This document shows positions 45,557 through 55,500 of a DNA stretch of 64,000 nt, piece after piece. The notes beneath the pieces are model-generated. The model made no database searches. It was not told the DNA's origin and was given only the letters and a program-made list of their open reading frames with translations. A program made the position numbers and the translations under genes. Positions within the stretch are counted from its first letter, which is position 1. Each line of letters begins with the position of its first letter. Source of the stretch: Oceanobacillus timonensis (GTDB lineage: Bacteria; Bacillota; Bacilli; Bacillales; Amphibacillaceae); NCBI RefSeq assembly GCF_900166635.1, contig NZ_LT800497.1:3520344-3584343 (forward strand), written 5' to 3'.

Positions 45557-46363
45557 TTAATCTTGCCACAAAAAGCTATGAATCAATTTATCAATTTGCA
45601 AACTTTCATGTAACGCACTGTGTGTGAGATGCGGATCATCAATAATGGTCTCTTTAAAATTTTTCTCGGGTATCATATACCTCAATGTTTTCACACTTTC
45701 CGGCACAGCAACAGAATCTCCGGTACTAGCTATACTGTACACATTTACATCTGCCGGAAACATATTTTCCCGCAACATATTTAATGCATGCGAATCCGGC
45801 TTCAAGTCCTCCGCCGCCGCATCTTGATGAATTTCAAAATATCCTTGGTTATAAATACCATCAAACGGACTGCCGATTGCAACCAGTTTATTGACTGTCG
45901 GATATTCATTTCGTGTATATTCCATTGTATATTTCACTGCTAAGATACCGCCCATTGAATGTCCGATTAAGTTCACTTCTTCCACTCGATAATTATTCTT
46001 TAGATGAAGCAGCACTTTGGCGACCCATTCCGTACTATCTTCAAAGCTGGCACGATTATCTTCTAAAACAATCTGCACAAATGTCGGCGCATATCTTCCA
46101 TTATTTAAGTTATAATCGACGATATCTCCATTTTCTTTCACATAATAGATAAAACCTTTATTTCCCCATTGGTACATATTTTCAAAACGGTCAAGCATAT
46201 GGGAAAACGATCTTTCCGTCCCTTTATAACCATGTATAAAAACAGTCGGTGCTCCTGTATATTCTCCAGCTTGCGTCTTATCCTTTTGATAAAAGTAAAC
46301 ACTCAAAGCAGCACCGCTGACAACGAGTACACTTAAAATAATAATAACAATCTGCTTTTTCAT
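45557..46363 (-). CDS. DUF915-type alpha/beta hydrolase, membrane-anchored
   Basis: 268 residues with an N-terminal signal anchor (about 5-25). The triad is readable: nucleophile Ser in GHSMGG (near 136), Asp in GDSVAV (near 217) and His in LTHSALH (near 250); the oxyanion start is VFIHGYKGTERSF. Members of this family are extracytoplasmic esterases or lipases of unknown substrate, common in Firmicutes. AGAGGGAAA precedes the ATG. It appears monocistronic. Confidence 0.88.
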   Translation of the reverse strand: MKKQIVIIILSVLVVSGAALSVYFYQKDKTQAGEYTGAPTVFIHGYKGTERSFSHMLDRFENMYQWGNKGFIYYVKENGDIVDYNLNNGRYAPTFVQIVLEDNRASFEDSTEWVAKVLLHLKNNYRVEEVNLIGHSMGGILAVKYTMEYTRNEYPTVNKLVAIGSPFDGIYNQGYFEIHQDAAAEDLKPDSHALNMLRENMFPADVNVYSIASTGDSVAVPESVKTLRYMIPEKNFKETIIDDPHLTHSALHESLQIDKLIHSFLWQD

Positions 46364-46643
46364 CTATTTATTTCCCTCTATTTCTTTTGTAAATCTGTGT
46401 TTGTATCATAACCAAAAGCACGTAGCTATTATAACATCGTTCCTTTTTCGGAACACCATTTCTTAACCTTTATATATATTTTTTTTTACGATATAGGTAT
46501 GTTATTTACTCAGAAACAATAAATAAAGGAATATAACAAATACAAAAGAGTTTGAGAATCATGTGTATTTTGTAAAACGAAAAGTGCCAATACAGATTTC
46601 TTCATATTATATGTCTTGTTTTATAAACCCTCATCTAATGAAA

Positions 46644-46689
46644 AAAAGCAAATAGAAACTGCATGTTAAAACAGCTTCCATTTGCTTTA
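46644..46689 (-). terminator. terminator of the zinT-like gene
   Basis: AAAGCAAAT and ATTTGCTTT flank a partly paired CTG..CAG loop. The rest of the gap 46364-46643 is AT-rich with nothing I can identify. Confidence 0.65.
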
Positions 46690-46693
46690 AATC

Positions 46694-47741
46694 TTAGTGT
46701 GCAATTAATTCATGTACAATCTCATCTTCACCTAAATCAGATGGATAGTAAGTCGGCCAATTGTCCATTTCTTCTAATACCTCTTCATTGTCATCACCCA
46801 TGAACAAGTGGAAATGCCATGATTCACCAGGAGCAATTCCATGGTCACTAAATTGAATATATGCCGGCAGGTTTTCGTCATCTTCTCCCTCTAGTTCGAA
46901 AATATAACGAACGCCGCGGTTTCCAGCTTCATATTCAAGAATTTCATAGCTGTCATAAGCATACGTTCCTGTGTGCTCTTCGCCATTTTCGTAAAAAGTG
47001 ATTTCATCTCCATCAATAACGATACGCTCTACATCTGTTTCGTAGCCAGTAGTATAATAATCTTTATATTCATCCGCTGTCATATCGTCACTTTCTTCTG
47101 CTTTATGCTCAAATACTTCATCTAAAGCACCATCTTCTAAATATGGATAGACGGATTGCCAGTCTCCTTCCCAATCACTGAGCGAGCGGGCGGTCTTCTA
47201 CTTGCTCGTCCTCAAAATACCCTTCAGCGATCTGCTGGCTTTCCTCATCATCTCCATGATGATGGTGATGTCCATGCTCATGGTCATCAATCGTAATTTC
47301 AGTAACAGGAGATTTAGCAACCGGCTCGTGCTCATCATCATAAAGAACAGCAAGGACTTCCTGTCCATCTACTTCCGCGTCTCCCATATAAGAGTCTTCA
47401 TATTGATCTTCTGCTACTGTCCATTCCTCGTCAGAAGAATCACGTATGTACCAATGCCAATGATCCAACCCTTCTTCTTCCGTTACTGCTTCTAATTTAA
47501 AAACATCGCCTGTATGGTAATGGTCGGATAACCCTTCGATTTCTATATTTTCTGGTACATCATCAAAAGAAACTTCTTCATCGCCATGATCATGATGATG
47601 CTCCTCTTCTTCACTCACTTCTTCTTGATTATCTGTTCCTTCCTCCTGACTGTCTGCTTCTCCATCCCCGGATTGACAGCCGGCTATAAATAGAAAACTG
47701 ATAAAGCCTAAAATTATTCCTAATTGCCAAAATTTCTTCAT
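46694..47741 (-). pseudogene. zinc-binding lipoprotein with ZinT domain, broken by a 4-bp duplication
   Basis: Frame 1 (47741-47175) gives a lipoprotein signal (lipobox FIAGC), acidic and His-rich segments (HHHDHGD near 47, HEHGHHHHHGDDE near 155), an HWHWYIRD-type domain and the first ZinT residues GYFEDEQVEDRPL, then stops. Frame 2 continues directly as RSLSDWEGDWQSVYP and ends with the ZinT core and WHFHLF. The break is a tandem GCGG duplication (47186-47193); removing 4 bp restores one frame of 347 residues. ZinT proteins bind periplasmic or surface zinc for ABC import. Upstream are Zur-like sites. Sequencing error is possible. Confidence 0.88.
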
Positions 47742-47760
47742 ATAGATGCTCCCTTCTTAA

Positions 47761-47792
47761 TACGTAATGATTACTTTTCGTAACGATTACGA
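47761..47792 (-). promoter_or_regulatory. tandem Zur-box-like operators
   Basis: TCGTAACGATTACGA (47778-47792) matches the Bacillus Zur consensus TCGTAATNATTACGA at all but one base. A second, ACGTAATGATTACT (47762-47775), matches its core. They stand 16 bp apart, directly downstream of the -10, where bound repressor would block initiation. Confidence 0.82.
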
Positions 47793-47797
47793 TTTAA

Positions 47798-47826
47798 ATT
47801 ATACATAGGAGCCCATTATTGGTCAA
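47798..47826 (-). promoter_or_regulatory. sigma-A promoter of the zinT-like gene
   Basis: Minus-strand TTGACC (47826-47821), 17-bp spacer, perfect TATAAT (47803-47798), with the Zur-like boxes starting 6 bp beyond the -10. Confidence 0.82.
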
Positions 47827-48023
47827 GAGGTTTTTTCGCTTTTTAAACATTTATACTCCACTTTCGCACCTAAGAAGAAGCATATACCCCTTGCTGTTCA
47901 GGATGAATATAATCTCTATTATCATGCTTGCTTTTCGTTCAATCATCTTTCTATTTGTTGAACAGGAAAGGCTGTATAGACTGCGCTCCAGCCAACCACT
48001 CCGCTTTCCGACGTAGCGATTGC

Positions 48024-48052
48024 CTTATACCTTACCTTCTGGTCTTTGTCAA
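48024..48052 (-). promoter_or_regulatory. second sigma-A-like promoter in the usp-zinT gap
   Basis: Minus-strand TTGACA (48052-48047), 17-bp spacer, TATAAG (48029-48024). It would start a transcript near 48017 heading toward the zinT-like gene, but I see no gene with a good ribosome site before 47741; a short ORF of about 31 codons (from about 47944) is unsupported. Confidence 0.5.
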
Positions 48053-48116
48053 TAGCTGTATGGAAGTAGTAATGATCAACAATTACAAAATAACAGACTA
48101 CCTGTCACTTTTAGAC

Positions 48117-48172
48117 AAAAAAGAAATCTAAAGCCAAGGATTGCCTATCCCAAAGCTTTAGATTTCTTTTTT
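48117..48172. terminator. terminator of the universal stress protein gene
   Basis: AAAAAGAAATCTAAAGC and GCTTTAGATTTCTTTTTT form a long stem with T-runs on both strands. Confidence 0.8.
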
Positions 48173-48178
48173 GCTCCC

Positions 48179-48613
48179 TTATTTGACAATCAGTACTTTA
48201 CATGGTGCCTGATGAACAACTTGACTGCTGACACTTCCCAGAATAAATCTGCCTACGCCTCCAAGACCTCTGCTTCCCAAAACAATCAAATCGATATCCT
48301 TTTCTTTGGCATAATCAATTAATTGTGCGCCTGGGTTACGGAAGGTATAATCCATCAGAATCTCTGCCTTACTGTCAATTCCTTCTTGTTTCATTTCTTC
48401 GCGAACTTTTTCAATAGGCGGACGCGCCTCATCCGCTAAATCATTCATAAAACTTCGAGCCAAAGCAGCATTCATCGTTGGACCGCCATTGGAAATAACA
48501 GTTGCCACATGTATGACTGCATCCTCCGCTAATTTTGTCTGATTTTTTGCTTCTTCTACTGCTTTTTTACTAAGGTCGGATCCGTCATAAGCTACTAAAA
48601 TATTAAAACTCAT
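48179..48613 (-). CDS. universal stress protein UspA family, ATP-binding type
   Basis: 144 residues, one Usp domain. The N-terminal AYDGSDLSKKAVEEA and the glycine-rich LGSRGLGGVGRFILGSVS, which fits the G-X2-G-X9-G-S nucleotide motif, place it in the ATP-binding class. It is cytoplasmic and usually induced by stress or growth arrest; partners are unknown. GGGAGGA precedes the ATG. Single gene with its own terminator. Confidence 0.93.
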   Translation of the reverse strand: MSFNILVAYDGSDLSKKAVEEAKNQTKLAEDAVIHVATVISNGGPTMNAALARSFMNDLADEARPPIEKVREEMKQEGIDSKAEILMDYTFRNPGAQLIDYAKEKDIDLIVLGSRGLGGVGRFILGSVSSQVVHQAPCKVLIVK

Positions 48614-48723
48614 TCCTATTCCTCCCGATTTTGTATTGTATTCCTACTTTTATCGTAACACATTTATCTTAAAACGTTTACATATTCACAAATATGTTAG
48701 AAAAACGTCAATTTATGTATGCC

Positions 48724-48767
48724 AGGCTTTCCAATTTTCCCATCCTGTGCGTGAAATTGGAAAGCCT
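48724..48767 (-). terminator. stem-loop after hisJ
   Basis: AGGCTTTCCAATTT and AAATTGGAAAGCCT pair perfectly; no T-run, so termination is uncertain. Confidence 0.5.
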
Positions 48768-48783
48768 TCGACAAAATAAGCCT

Positions 48784-49572
48784 TTACTTTAACGGGTAAT
48801 AATGCACTTCTTCTCCGTGCATACTGCATATATAAGAAAATCCGCAATCTGTTAATATCTCTTTAGCGTCCTTAAAGTAAGCAGCAATTTCTTCCGGACG
48901 ATGTGCATCAGAACCCAGCGTGATGATTTCGCCACCAAGATTACGATATAAACGTAATATATTTTTACTTGGCAACGGTGCTTCCATTCCATATTTATAG
49001 CCTGAGGTATTTAATTCTATCCCTTTTCCTTCTGAAATAACCAGCTTTAAAATGTCTTCCAGAATATCCACCGGCACATGCTCCCACCCGCCAGATACAT
49101 ATCTGCTGACTAAATCAAGATGGCCTAAAATATGATAATCTTTAAATTTCTTTATACACTCATAATACTCTTCAAAATAAATACGATACGCTTCATCCAC
49201 AGTTCTGTCCTCAAAAAATTCGCCGGAGTGCAAATCATTTCTATCTGTCGAATGCATCGAACAAATGACAAATTCCGGATTTAATTGTTTGATAAAATCA
49301 GAGGTTTGTCCAAGAACATGCGGCTGCACGCCTACTTCAATCCCTTTTCGTATTTGAATGTCATTTTGATATTTCTCACGTAATCCTTCTAATTTTTTTT
49401 GGTAAGCTTTCGGATCAAAGCTGAAATCCCATTCCTCATCCGGGTAGTCCACATCTAAGTGCTCTGTAAATGCAATCTCTTTGAGTCCTTTTCTAATCGC
49501 TTCCCGAATCATGTCCTCCATCTCTGCATCACAATCTGCCGAGAAGTTCGAGTGCATATGGAAATCGTACAT
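48784..49572 (-). CDS. hisJ: histidinol-phosphatase (PHP family)
   Basis: 262 residues from the ATG at 49572; the frame to 49611 has no better site. PHP metal-site motifs: DFHMHSNFSADC, EIAFTEHLD, HSTDRNDLH, GHLDLVSRY and GSDAHRPEEI. It removes phosphate from histidinol phosphate. It is divergent from the hisZ-C operon, completing the pathway at one locus. The sigma-A promoter of the his operon lies just 20 bp upstream of its start codon. Confidence 0.95.
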   Translation of the reverse strand: MYDFHMHSNFSADCDAEMEDMIREAIRKGLKEIAFTEHLDVDYPDEEWDFSFDPKAYQKKLEGLREKYQNDIQIRKGIEVGVQPHVLGQTSDFIKQLNPEFVICSMHSTDRNDLHSGEFFEDRTVDEAYRIYFEEYYECIKKFKDYHILGHLDLVSRYVSGGWEHVPVDILEDILKLVISEGKGIELNTSGYKYGMEAPLPSKNILRLYRNLGGEIITLGSDAHRPEEIAAYFKDAKEILTDCGFSYICSMHGEEVHYYPLK

Positions 49573-49591
49573 AAAAGTTATGCCCCTTTCA

Positions 49592-49620
49592 TTGACTTTT
49601 TTTCTGAACATTACTATAAT
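49592..49620 (+). promoter_or_regulatory. sigma-A promoter of the his operon
   Basis: TTGACT (49592-49597), 17-bp spacer, perfect TATAAT (49615-49620), giving a leader of about 58 nt before hisZ. No T-box or attenuator is visible in this short leader. Confidence 0.88.
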
Positions 49621-49684
49621 ACTAAATAACTTTAATTAGATAAAGCATTAAATTAGTAAAGTGATTCATTAGAAGGAGAATTCT

Positions 49685-50896
49685 ATGAGAAATAAACAAA
49701 TACTTCATGATATGTTTTACCCGAAACAATTTGCTAAAAAACGTCATGTCATCCATAAATTAACCAATCGATTCACGACATTCGGCTATCAACAGGTAGA
49801 GACACCTGTTTTTGAAGACTATGATTTATATAATGATGTGCAAGGAACCGTCGATACAGATGATATGTTAAAGCTGATTGATTCATCTGGCAAAGTACTT
49901 GTTCTGCGACCTGATGCAACGATTCCGATTTCCCGGTACTATACAAACTTGGAGAAGGAGAGCCTATCCGGCAGACTCTCTTATGTATTGGATATTTTCC
50001 GTTCCACAACAGAGGAACGTTCCCGCACACAGGCTGGTGTCGAATTATTTGGAGAACGTACCCCGGAAGCAGATGCGGAGTTGATTGCTCTGGCAGTTAC
50101 CAGTTTAAAAGAATTAAAGATTCCTTCTTTCAAATTGGAGATCGGCCATGCAACGTTTTATAAAGAACTGCTGCGTGAAGCGAACCTCACCGCAATGCAG
50201 CAAAAACAACTGGATCAATATATCCAATCCAAAAACATCTCAGAAATTGTTCCTTTTTTAAAAGACCTGGGGCTGGAAACTGCGTTAATTGAGAAACTCC
50301 GTAAAATTCCGATGTTATATGGAGACGCCAGCTTTGTTATTGATGAAGCAGAAAATATCATTTCTACAGATCGCATGCGAGAAGAACTGAACTATTTATC
50401 TAAAGTGTATCAGCTTCTCCAAGACTATCAGGTTGATTCCTACATTTCGATCAACCTCGGGCTGATTAACCATATGAATTATTATTCCGGCATTATATTT
50501 CAAGGCTTTGCAGAAGGACTCGGTCAACCTATCATGATGGGAGGACGCTATGATTATTTAAGCCGTTCTTTTCACCGGGAAACACCTGCAATCGGATTTG
50601 CTTTTGAAGTCGATTTACTTGTTCATCTGCTGCCTTACACTTTTACAGAACAAGAAATTATCCGGATAAATGATGAAGGAACGGAACGCAAGCGCGCCAT
50701 TCAGCTTGCTGCATCGTTAAGAGCAGCAAATCATGCTGTTATTATCAATACGTCAGAAAAATCCAAGGCAAACACTGCATCGCCGGAGATACTCGTAAAC
50801 TCTGACAAATTGGTATATAGTAAAGAGCAAGAATCCAAGGAATTTCAAACGGATCAGGAATTTCTGGATTGGTTTGTAAGAAAGGATGTTGAATAA
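49685..50896 (+). CDS. hisZ: ATP phosphoribosyltransferase regulatory subunit HisZ
   Basis: 403 residues with a class II synthetase-like core (VLRPDATIPISRYY near 78, GGRYDYLSR near 285) but without the catalytic features of HisRS. It pairs with the short HisG to form the active, histidine-inhibited enzyme. AGAAGGAG precedes the ATG. It leads the nine-gene operon and overlaps hisG by one base. Confidence 0.95.
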   Translation: MRNKQILHDMFYPKQFAKKRHVIHKLTNRFTTFGYQQVETPVFEDYDLYNDVQGTVDTDDMLKLIDSSGKVLVLRPDATIPISRYYTNLEKESLSGRLSYVLDIFRSTTEERSRTQAGVELFGERTPEADAELIALAVTSLKELKIPSFKLEIGHATFYKELLREANLTAMQQKQLDQYIQSKNISEIVPFLKDLGLETALIEKLRKIPMLYGDASFVIDEAENIISTDRMREELNYLSKVYQLLQDYQVDSYISINLGLINHMNYYSGIIFQGFAEGLGQPIMMGGRYDYLSRSFHRETPAIGFAFEVDLLVHLLPYTFTEQEIIRINDEGTERKRAIQLAASLRAANHAVIINTSEKSKANTASPEILVNSDKLVYSKEQESKEFQTDQEFLDWFVRKDVE

Positions 50897-51546
50897 TGCA
50901 GCCAGTCACTATCGCTTTAGCAAAAGGACGTCCTGCGAAGCAATCGATTGATTTATTAGAAGCAGCAGGCATTCATTTTGAAGGGTTCCATGAAAAGACC
51001 CGTAAACTTGTTTTTTTCAATAAAGATAAAACCTTACGATTAATCTTTTTAAAAGGGATGGACGTCCCAATCTATGTAGAAAAAGGCGCTGCCGATATCG
51101 GGATTGTCGGCAGAGATAATATTATCGAAACAGAGGCAGATATTTATGAAATCCTCGATTTAGGGATTGGAAAGTGTAAATTTTCTGTTGCCGGAAAAAA
51201 AGGCGTATCGCTTCCAGATAATCAGTCGTTAACGATTGGAACCAAATATCCCAATATCGCTAAAAATTTCTTTGAAAAGCGCAATCAGTCCATTGAAACA
51301 GTTCATCTCAACGGCTCTGTTGAGTTGGCACCGTTGATTGGGCTTGCCGATTACATCGTTGATATTGTCGAGACAGGAAATACCTTGCGTGAAAATGGAC
51401 TGGAAGTATTAGCAGACATTGAAACCATCAGTACAAAATTTATTGTTAATAAAGCAAGCTTTGTAACACGTTCTAAAGAAATTCAGGACGTACTTAAAAA
51501 ATTGGAAGAGGTTGTGGGTGAAGAAAATGCAAATTCTCCGTTATGA
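50896..51546 (+). CDS. hisG: ATP phosphoribosyltransferase, short form
   Basis: 216 residues, the short form lacking the C-terminal regulatory domain, which fits the presence of hisZ. It joins ATP and PRPP in the first committed step. ALAKGRP near the N-terminus, EKGAADIGIVGRDNI and IVDIVETGNTLRENGL (PRPP loop) are typical. Its 3' end overlaps the hisD start by 20 bp. Confidence 0.97.
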   Translation: MQPVTIALAKGRPAKQSIDLLEAAGIHFEGFHEKTRKLVFFNKDKTLRLIFLKGMDVPIYVEKGAADIGIVGRDNIIETEADIYEILDLGIGKCKFSVAGKKGVSLPDNQSLTIGTKYPNIAKNFFEKRNQSIETVHLNGSVELAPLIGLADYIVDIVETGNTLRENGLEVLADIETISTKFIVNKASFVTRSKEIQDVLKKLEEVVGEENANSPL

Positions 51547-52831
51547 AACGTATAAACAAAATATAGCGAACACCGAAAAAGAAACACAGTTGATGCAGAA
51601 AAATTTAGATGAACAGGTTTTAGAAATTATCCGCGCCGTACAGAGTCGCGGAGATGAAGCAGCACTTGCATATACCCAAAAGTTTGATAAGGCTGATTTG
51701 TCCTTCTTATCTGTTTCGGAAGAAGAATGGCGTACAGCTGATGACAAAATAAAAACGGAACAGCCAGCGCTTTTCAAAGCATTAACAGAAGCTGCAGAAA
51801 ACATTCGTCAGTATCAACAAAGAACCAAAGAGGAAGGTTTTCAATTCAGTCCACAGCCTGGCATTCGCCTTGGTCAGAAAGTAACGCCGCTGGATCGTGT
51901 CGGTGTTTATGTTCCAGGAGGAAAAGCAAGTTATCCCTCTACCGTATTAATGGATGTTATTCCAGCTGTTGTTGCTGGTGTCGAGCAGGTTGTTATTACC
52001 ACCCCTCCCCGTCCTGACGGAAGCATTGATCCAGTTGTTCTGGCCGCGGCGAAAATTGCCGGCGCAAACGATGTTTACAAAATCGGCGGTGCACAAGCTG
52101 TTGCAGCATTAGCTTATGGTACGGAATCCATTCCTAAAGTAGATAAAATTGTCGGCCCTGGCAATGCCTTTGTTGCCCGTGCGAAAAAATGGGTATTTGG
52201 CGATGTTGCCATTGATATGATTGCAGGTCCGAGTGAAATCTGTGCTTTGGCTGATCACACTGTTCCTGCTTCTTATGTTGCTGCTGACTTATTATCGCAG
52301 GCAGAACATGCCGAAGATGCCACATCCATTTGCGTAACGACAGATAGGAAATATGCAGAAGCAGTTCAAAACGAAGTAGACCGGCAAACTTCTTTATTAG
52401 AACGAGCAGATATTATTCGAGAATCCATCCAGGCAAATGGAAAAATCATTATCTGTGATGATGAAGAACAAGCAATAGAACTGATTAATTCCATTGCTCC
52501 TGAGCATCTGCAATTAATGGGCGAGCGCGCGGAAGAACAAGTTGAAAAAATCAAGCATGCCGGAGCAATTTTTATTGGGGCCTATTCCAGTGAGCCATTA
52601 GGGGATTATTTTGCAGGTCCGAACCATACCCTGCCGACAAATGGAACAGCGCGTTTTTCTTCTCCGCTCGGTGTGTATGATTTCATGAAAAAATCAAGCA
52701 CGATTTATTATTCCAAAGAACGGCTGCTGGACCATGCAGATTCCATTATCACGATTGCAGAGGCAGAAGGCCTTACTGGTCATGCCAATGCCATTCGAAT
52801 TCGAAAGGAGAACGACAATGCGTCAAGCTGA
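51527..52831 (+). CDS. hisD: histidinol dehydrogenase
   Basis: 434 residues from ATG 51527; GTG 51518 is a close alternative. It oxidises histidinol to histidine in two NAD steps with zinc. [35 protein letters not shown] and [11 protein letters not shown], and the C-terminal [16 protein letters not shown], are the family signatures. The stop overlaps the hisB start. Confidence 0.97.
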   Translation: MQILRYETYKQNIANTEKETQLMQKNLDEQVLEIIRAVQSRGDEAALAYTQKFDKADLSFLSVSEEEWRTADDKIKTEQPALFKALTEAAENIRQYQQRTKEEGFQFSPQPGIRLGQKVTPLDRVGVYVPGGKASYPSTVLMDVIPAVVAGVEQVVITTPPRPDGSIDPVVLAAAKIAGANDVYKIGGAQAVAALAYGTESIPKVDKIVGPGNAFVARAKKWVFGDVAIDMIAGPSEICALADHTVPASYVAADLLSQAEHAEDATSICVTTDRKYAEAVQNEVDRQTSLLERADIIRESIQANGKIIICDDEEQAIELINSIAPEHLQLMGERAEEQVEKIKHAGAIFIGAYSSEPLGDYFAGPNHTLPTNGTARFSSPLGVYDFMKKSSTIYYSKERLLDHADSIITIAEAEGLTGHANAIRIRKENDNASS

Positions 52832-53402
52832 AAAAGAACGGCAAACAAAAGAAACGAAGATATCCCTTGCACTTAACCTGGACGGAGAAGGGAAGTCCGA
52901 ACTAAACACAGGTGTCGGCTTTTTAGACCATATGCTGACGCTCTTCACAAAACATGGCGGACTGGATTTGCAAGTAGCCTGTGATGGAGATTTAGAAGTG
53001 GATCAGCATCATACAGTAGAAGATATCGGTATTGTTCTTGGCCAGGCATTTCAAGAAGCGCTAGGAACAAAGGAAGGCATTAAACGCTATGCCACAGCAA
53101 CAACGCCAATGGATGAATCACTCTCTACGACTTCCATCGATATTAGCGGCCGCTCCTTTTTAGTCTACCGGGTAGATGGATTAAAAGATAAAGTCGGCAA
53201 TTTTGATACAGAACTAGTGAAAGAATTTCTGATTGGTTTTACCAGCCATGCCAAAGTGACGCTGCATGTAGAAGTACGCTATGGAACGAATACACATCAT
53301 ATGATTGAATCGATTTTCAAAGGATTAGGCCGCACCATCCGCGAAGCTGTATCCATCGATCCAACCATAAAAGGTATCCCTTCTACCAAAGGAAGCCTAT
53401 AA
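52818..53402 (+). CDS. hisB: imidazoleglycerol-phosphate dehydratase
   Basis: 194 residues from the ATG at 52818 behind AAAGGAG, overlapping hisD. This is the monofunctional dehydratase, with no phosphatase fusion, which explains the separate hisJ. Manganese-binding motifs [11 protein letters not shown] and [14 protein letters not shown] are both present, along with GFLDHML. Confidence 0.97.
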   Translation: MRQAEKERQTKETKISLALNLDGEGKSELNTGVGFLDHMLTLFTKHGGLDLQVACDGDLEVDQHHTVEDIGIVLGQAFQEALGTKEGIKRYATATTPMDESLSTTSIDISGRSFLVYRVDGLKDKVGNFDTELVKEFLIGFTSHAKVTLHVEVRYGTNTHHMIESIFKGLGRTIREAVSIDPTIKGIPSTKGSL

Positions 53403-53424
53403 AATCTTAAAAGGAGCCTGAGAT

Positions 53425-54030
53425 ATGATTGCCATCATTGATTACGGTGCAGGGAATATTAAAAGCCTGCAATTTGCATTAGATAAATTAGGGAAAACCT
53501 CTAAGCTGACCATGGACCCGGAAGAAATTCATCAGGCAGATTCTATTATCCTTCCCGGCGTTGGTGCCTTCAAGGATGCAATGGAAGCACTCGAACGTTA
53601 TCAGTTAGACACCTTATTGAAAGAAGAAGCAGCAAACGGCAAACCGATTTTAGGAATTTGTCTCGGGATGCAGCTTTTCTATGAATTTAGTGAAGAGAAC
53701 GACGGATGTACCGGTCTTGGCCTGCTATCCGGTTCCGTGAAACGTATTTCAGATAACGTGAAAGTTCCACATATGGGCTGGAATACCCTTCAACCTAATC
53801 AGTCTCAAAGCTTATTACATCAGCTTGGCGATAACCCGTATGTGTATTTTGTTCATTCGTATGCAATTGATGAACTGGAAGAACATACATTGGTTGCCAG
53901 CGCAGATTATGGTGGACGCGTACCAGCGATTGTACAGGATAAAAATATTACAGGTATGCAATTTCACCCGGAAAAGAGCGGGGATACCGGTGTTGCATTA
54001 TTGAAAAATTATGAGGAGATGATTTCATGA
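53425..54030 (+). CDS. hisH: imidazole glycerol phosphate synthase, glutaminase subunit
   Basis: 201 residues, class I glutaminase: nucleophile Cys in GICLGMQL (near 79), and His/Glu in MQFHPEKSG (near 182). It feeds ammonia to HisF. AAGGAG precedes the ATG; the end overlaps hisA by 4 bp. Confidence 0.97.
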   Translation: MIAIIDYGAGNIKSLQFALDKLGKTSKLTMDPEEIHQADSIILPGVGAFKDAMEALERYQLDTLLKEEAANGKPILGICLGMQLFYEFSEENDGCTGLGLLSGSVKRISDNVKVPHMGWNTLQPNQSQSLLHQLGDNPYVYFVHSYAIDELEEHTLVASADYGGRVPAIVQDKNITGMQFHPEKSGDTGVALLKNYEEMIS

Positions 54031-54749
54031 TCATTTTTCCAGCAATAGATGTGAAAGATGGCAACTGTGTTCGCCTGAAGCAGGGAGATTATAATCAGCA
54101 GACAACTTATAATGACTCCCCTGTAGAAACAGCAATAAAATGGCAGGAGGCTGGCGGAACCTTCCTCCATATGGTCGATTTAGACGGAGCCAAAACAGGA
54201 GAAGCCAAAAACCAAGAGGTTATCCTTCAAGCCATTCAGGCGTTATCCATCCCTGTCGAAGTCGGCGGCGGTATTCGCTCCTTAGACACGATAAAAGAGT
54301 ATGTGGACGGCGGTGCTGCTCGGGTTATTCTTGGAACTTCGGCTATTACCGATTGGGCTATGCTCTCAGAAGCGATTCGGTTATATGGGGATAAAATCGC
54401 TGTTTCGCTCGATGCACGAAACGGTTATATCGCAACAGATGGCTGGACAAAGAATAGCGATAAGAAAGCTGCTGACCTTGCGAAAGAATTAGAAGCAGCC
54501 GGCTTAACAACGATTGTATATACCGATATTTTAAAGGATGGCATGCTGCGCGGTCCGAATCTGGAGGAACTGCAAGCCATGCAGGAAGCAACCAATATGA
54601 ATATTATTGCTTCCGGCGGAGTTTCCCGGAAAGAAGATGTGACGAATCTGCAGGAACTGGACCTTTATGGTGCCATTATTGGAAAAGCGCTGTATGATGG
54701 AAGCCTCCAGCTGGAAGATGTCTTAAAGGAGGATAATCATGCTCGCTAA
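54027..54749 (+). CDS. hisA: phosphoribosylformimino-5-aminoimidazole carboxamide ribotide isomerase
   Basis: 240-residue TIM barrel with the catalytic Asps in FPAIDVKDG (near 8) and AVSLDARNG (near 130), and phosphate-binding GGGIRSL and IASGGVS loops. It carries out the Amadori rearrangement feeding HisF. It overlaps hisH and, by 11 bp, hisF. Confidence 0.97.
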   Translation: MIIFPAIDVKDGNCVRLKQGDYNQQTTYNDSPVETAIKWQEAGGTFLHMVDLDGAKTGEAKNQEVILQAIQALSIPVEVGGGIRSLDTIKEYVDGGAARVILGTSAITDWAMLSEAIRLYGDKIAVSLDARNGYIATDGWTKNSDKKAADLAKELEAAGLTTIVYTDILKDGMLRGPNLEELQAMQEATNMNIIASGGVSRKEDVTNLQELDLYGAIIGKALYDGSLQLEDVLKEDNHAR

Positions 54750-55500
54750 ACGAATTATTCCTTGCCTTGATGTAGACAAAGGACGGGTTGTCAAAGGAAA
54801 GAAATTTCAAGATATTAAAGATGTCGCCAATCCGGTAGAATTAGCTGCCCGTTATAATAAGGAAGGAGCAGATGAGCTCGTTTTTTATGATATTACAGCT
54901 TCCAGTGAAGAGCGGAATATCTTCTTAGATGTGGTTGAAAACGTGGCACGCGAAATTGCTATCCCTTTTATGGTCGGCGGCGGTATTCGGACCATACAAG
55001 ATATTCACAGTGTGCTCCATGCTGGTGCGGATAAGGTCTCGATAAATAGTGCAGCTGTACAGCGTCCAGAGTTAATTACGGAGTCCTCTGATAAGTTTGG
55101 CAGCCAATGCACTGTGCTTTCGATTGATGCTAAAAAAACATCAGATGGTGCGTTTCACGTATTTATTAACGGGGGAAGAAAAGATACGGAAATGGACGCC
55201 GTGGAATGGGCAAAACAAGGAGAAGCGCTTGGCGCTGGTGAACTTGTTGTCAATGCAATGGACGCGGACGGTGAAAAAAACGGCTATCAAATCGAATTGA
55301 CCAAAAAAATTGCAGATGCCGTTAATATTCCTGTCATCGCCAGTGGCGGAGCAGGCAAACCGGAGCATTTTGCAAAAGCTTTTGCAGAAGGAGTGGATGC
55401 AGCGCTTGCCGCATCAGTCTTTCATTACGAGGAGATTCCTATTCAGGAATTAAAAAATTATTTATCCTCACAAGGAATACCAATGAGGAGGAGAGCATAA
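54739..55500 (+). CDS. hisF: imidazole glycerol phosphate synthase, cyclase subunit
   Basis: 253-residue TIM barrel, with [12 protein letters not shown] (catalytic Asp near 11), SIDAKKT (Asp near 130) and the GGGIRTI and ASGGAG phosphate loops. It closes the imidazole ring and releases AICAR. It overlaps hisA and touches hisI by one base. Confidence 0.97.
   Translation: MLAKRIIPCLDVDKGRVVKGKKFQDIKDVANPVELAARYNKEGADELVFYDITASSEERNIFLDVVENVAREIAIPFMVGGGIRTIQDIHSVLHAGADKVSINSAAVQRPELITESSDKFGSQCTVLSIDAKKTSDGAFHVFINGGRKDTEMDAVEWAKQGEALGAGELVVNAMDADGEKNGYQIELTKKIADAVNIPVIASGGAGKPEHFAKAFAEGVDAALAASVFHYEEIPIQELKNYLSSQGIPMRRRA

Noticed and set aside
47819-48131. Two plus-strand frames of 65 and 67 codons in the usp-zinT gap
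   Set aside because: No ribosome sites, no recognisable features and overlap with each other and the minus-strand promoters.
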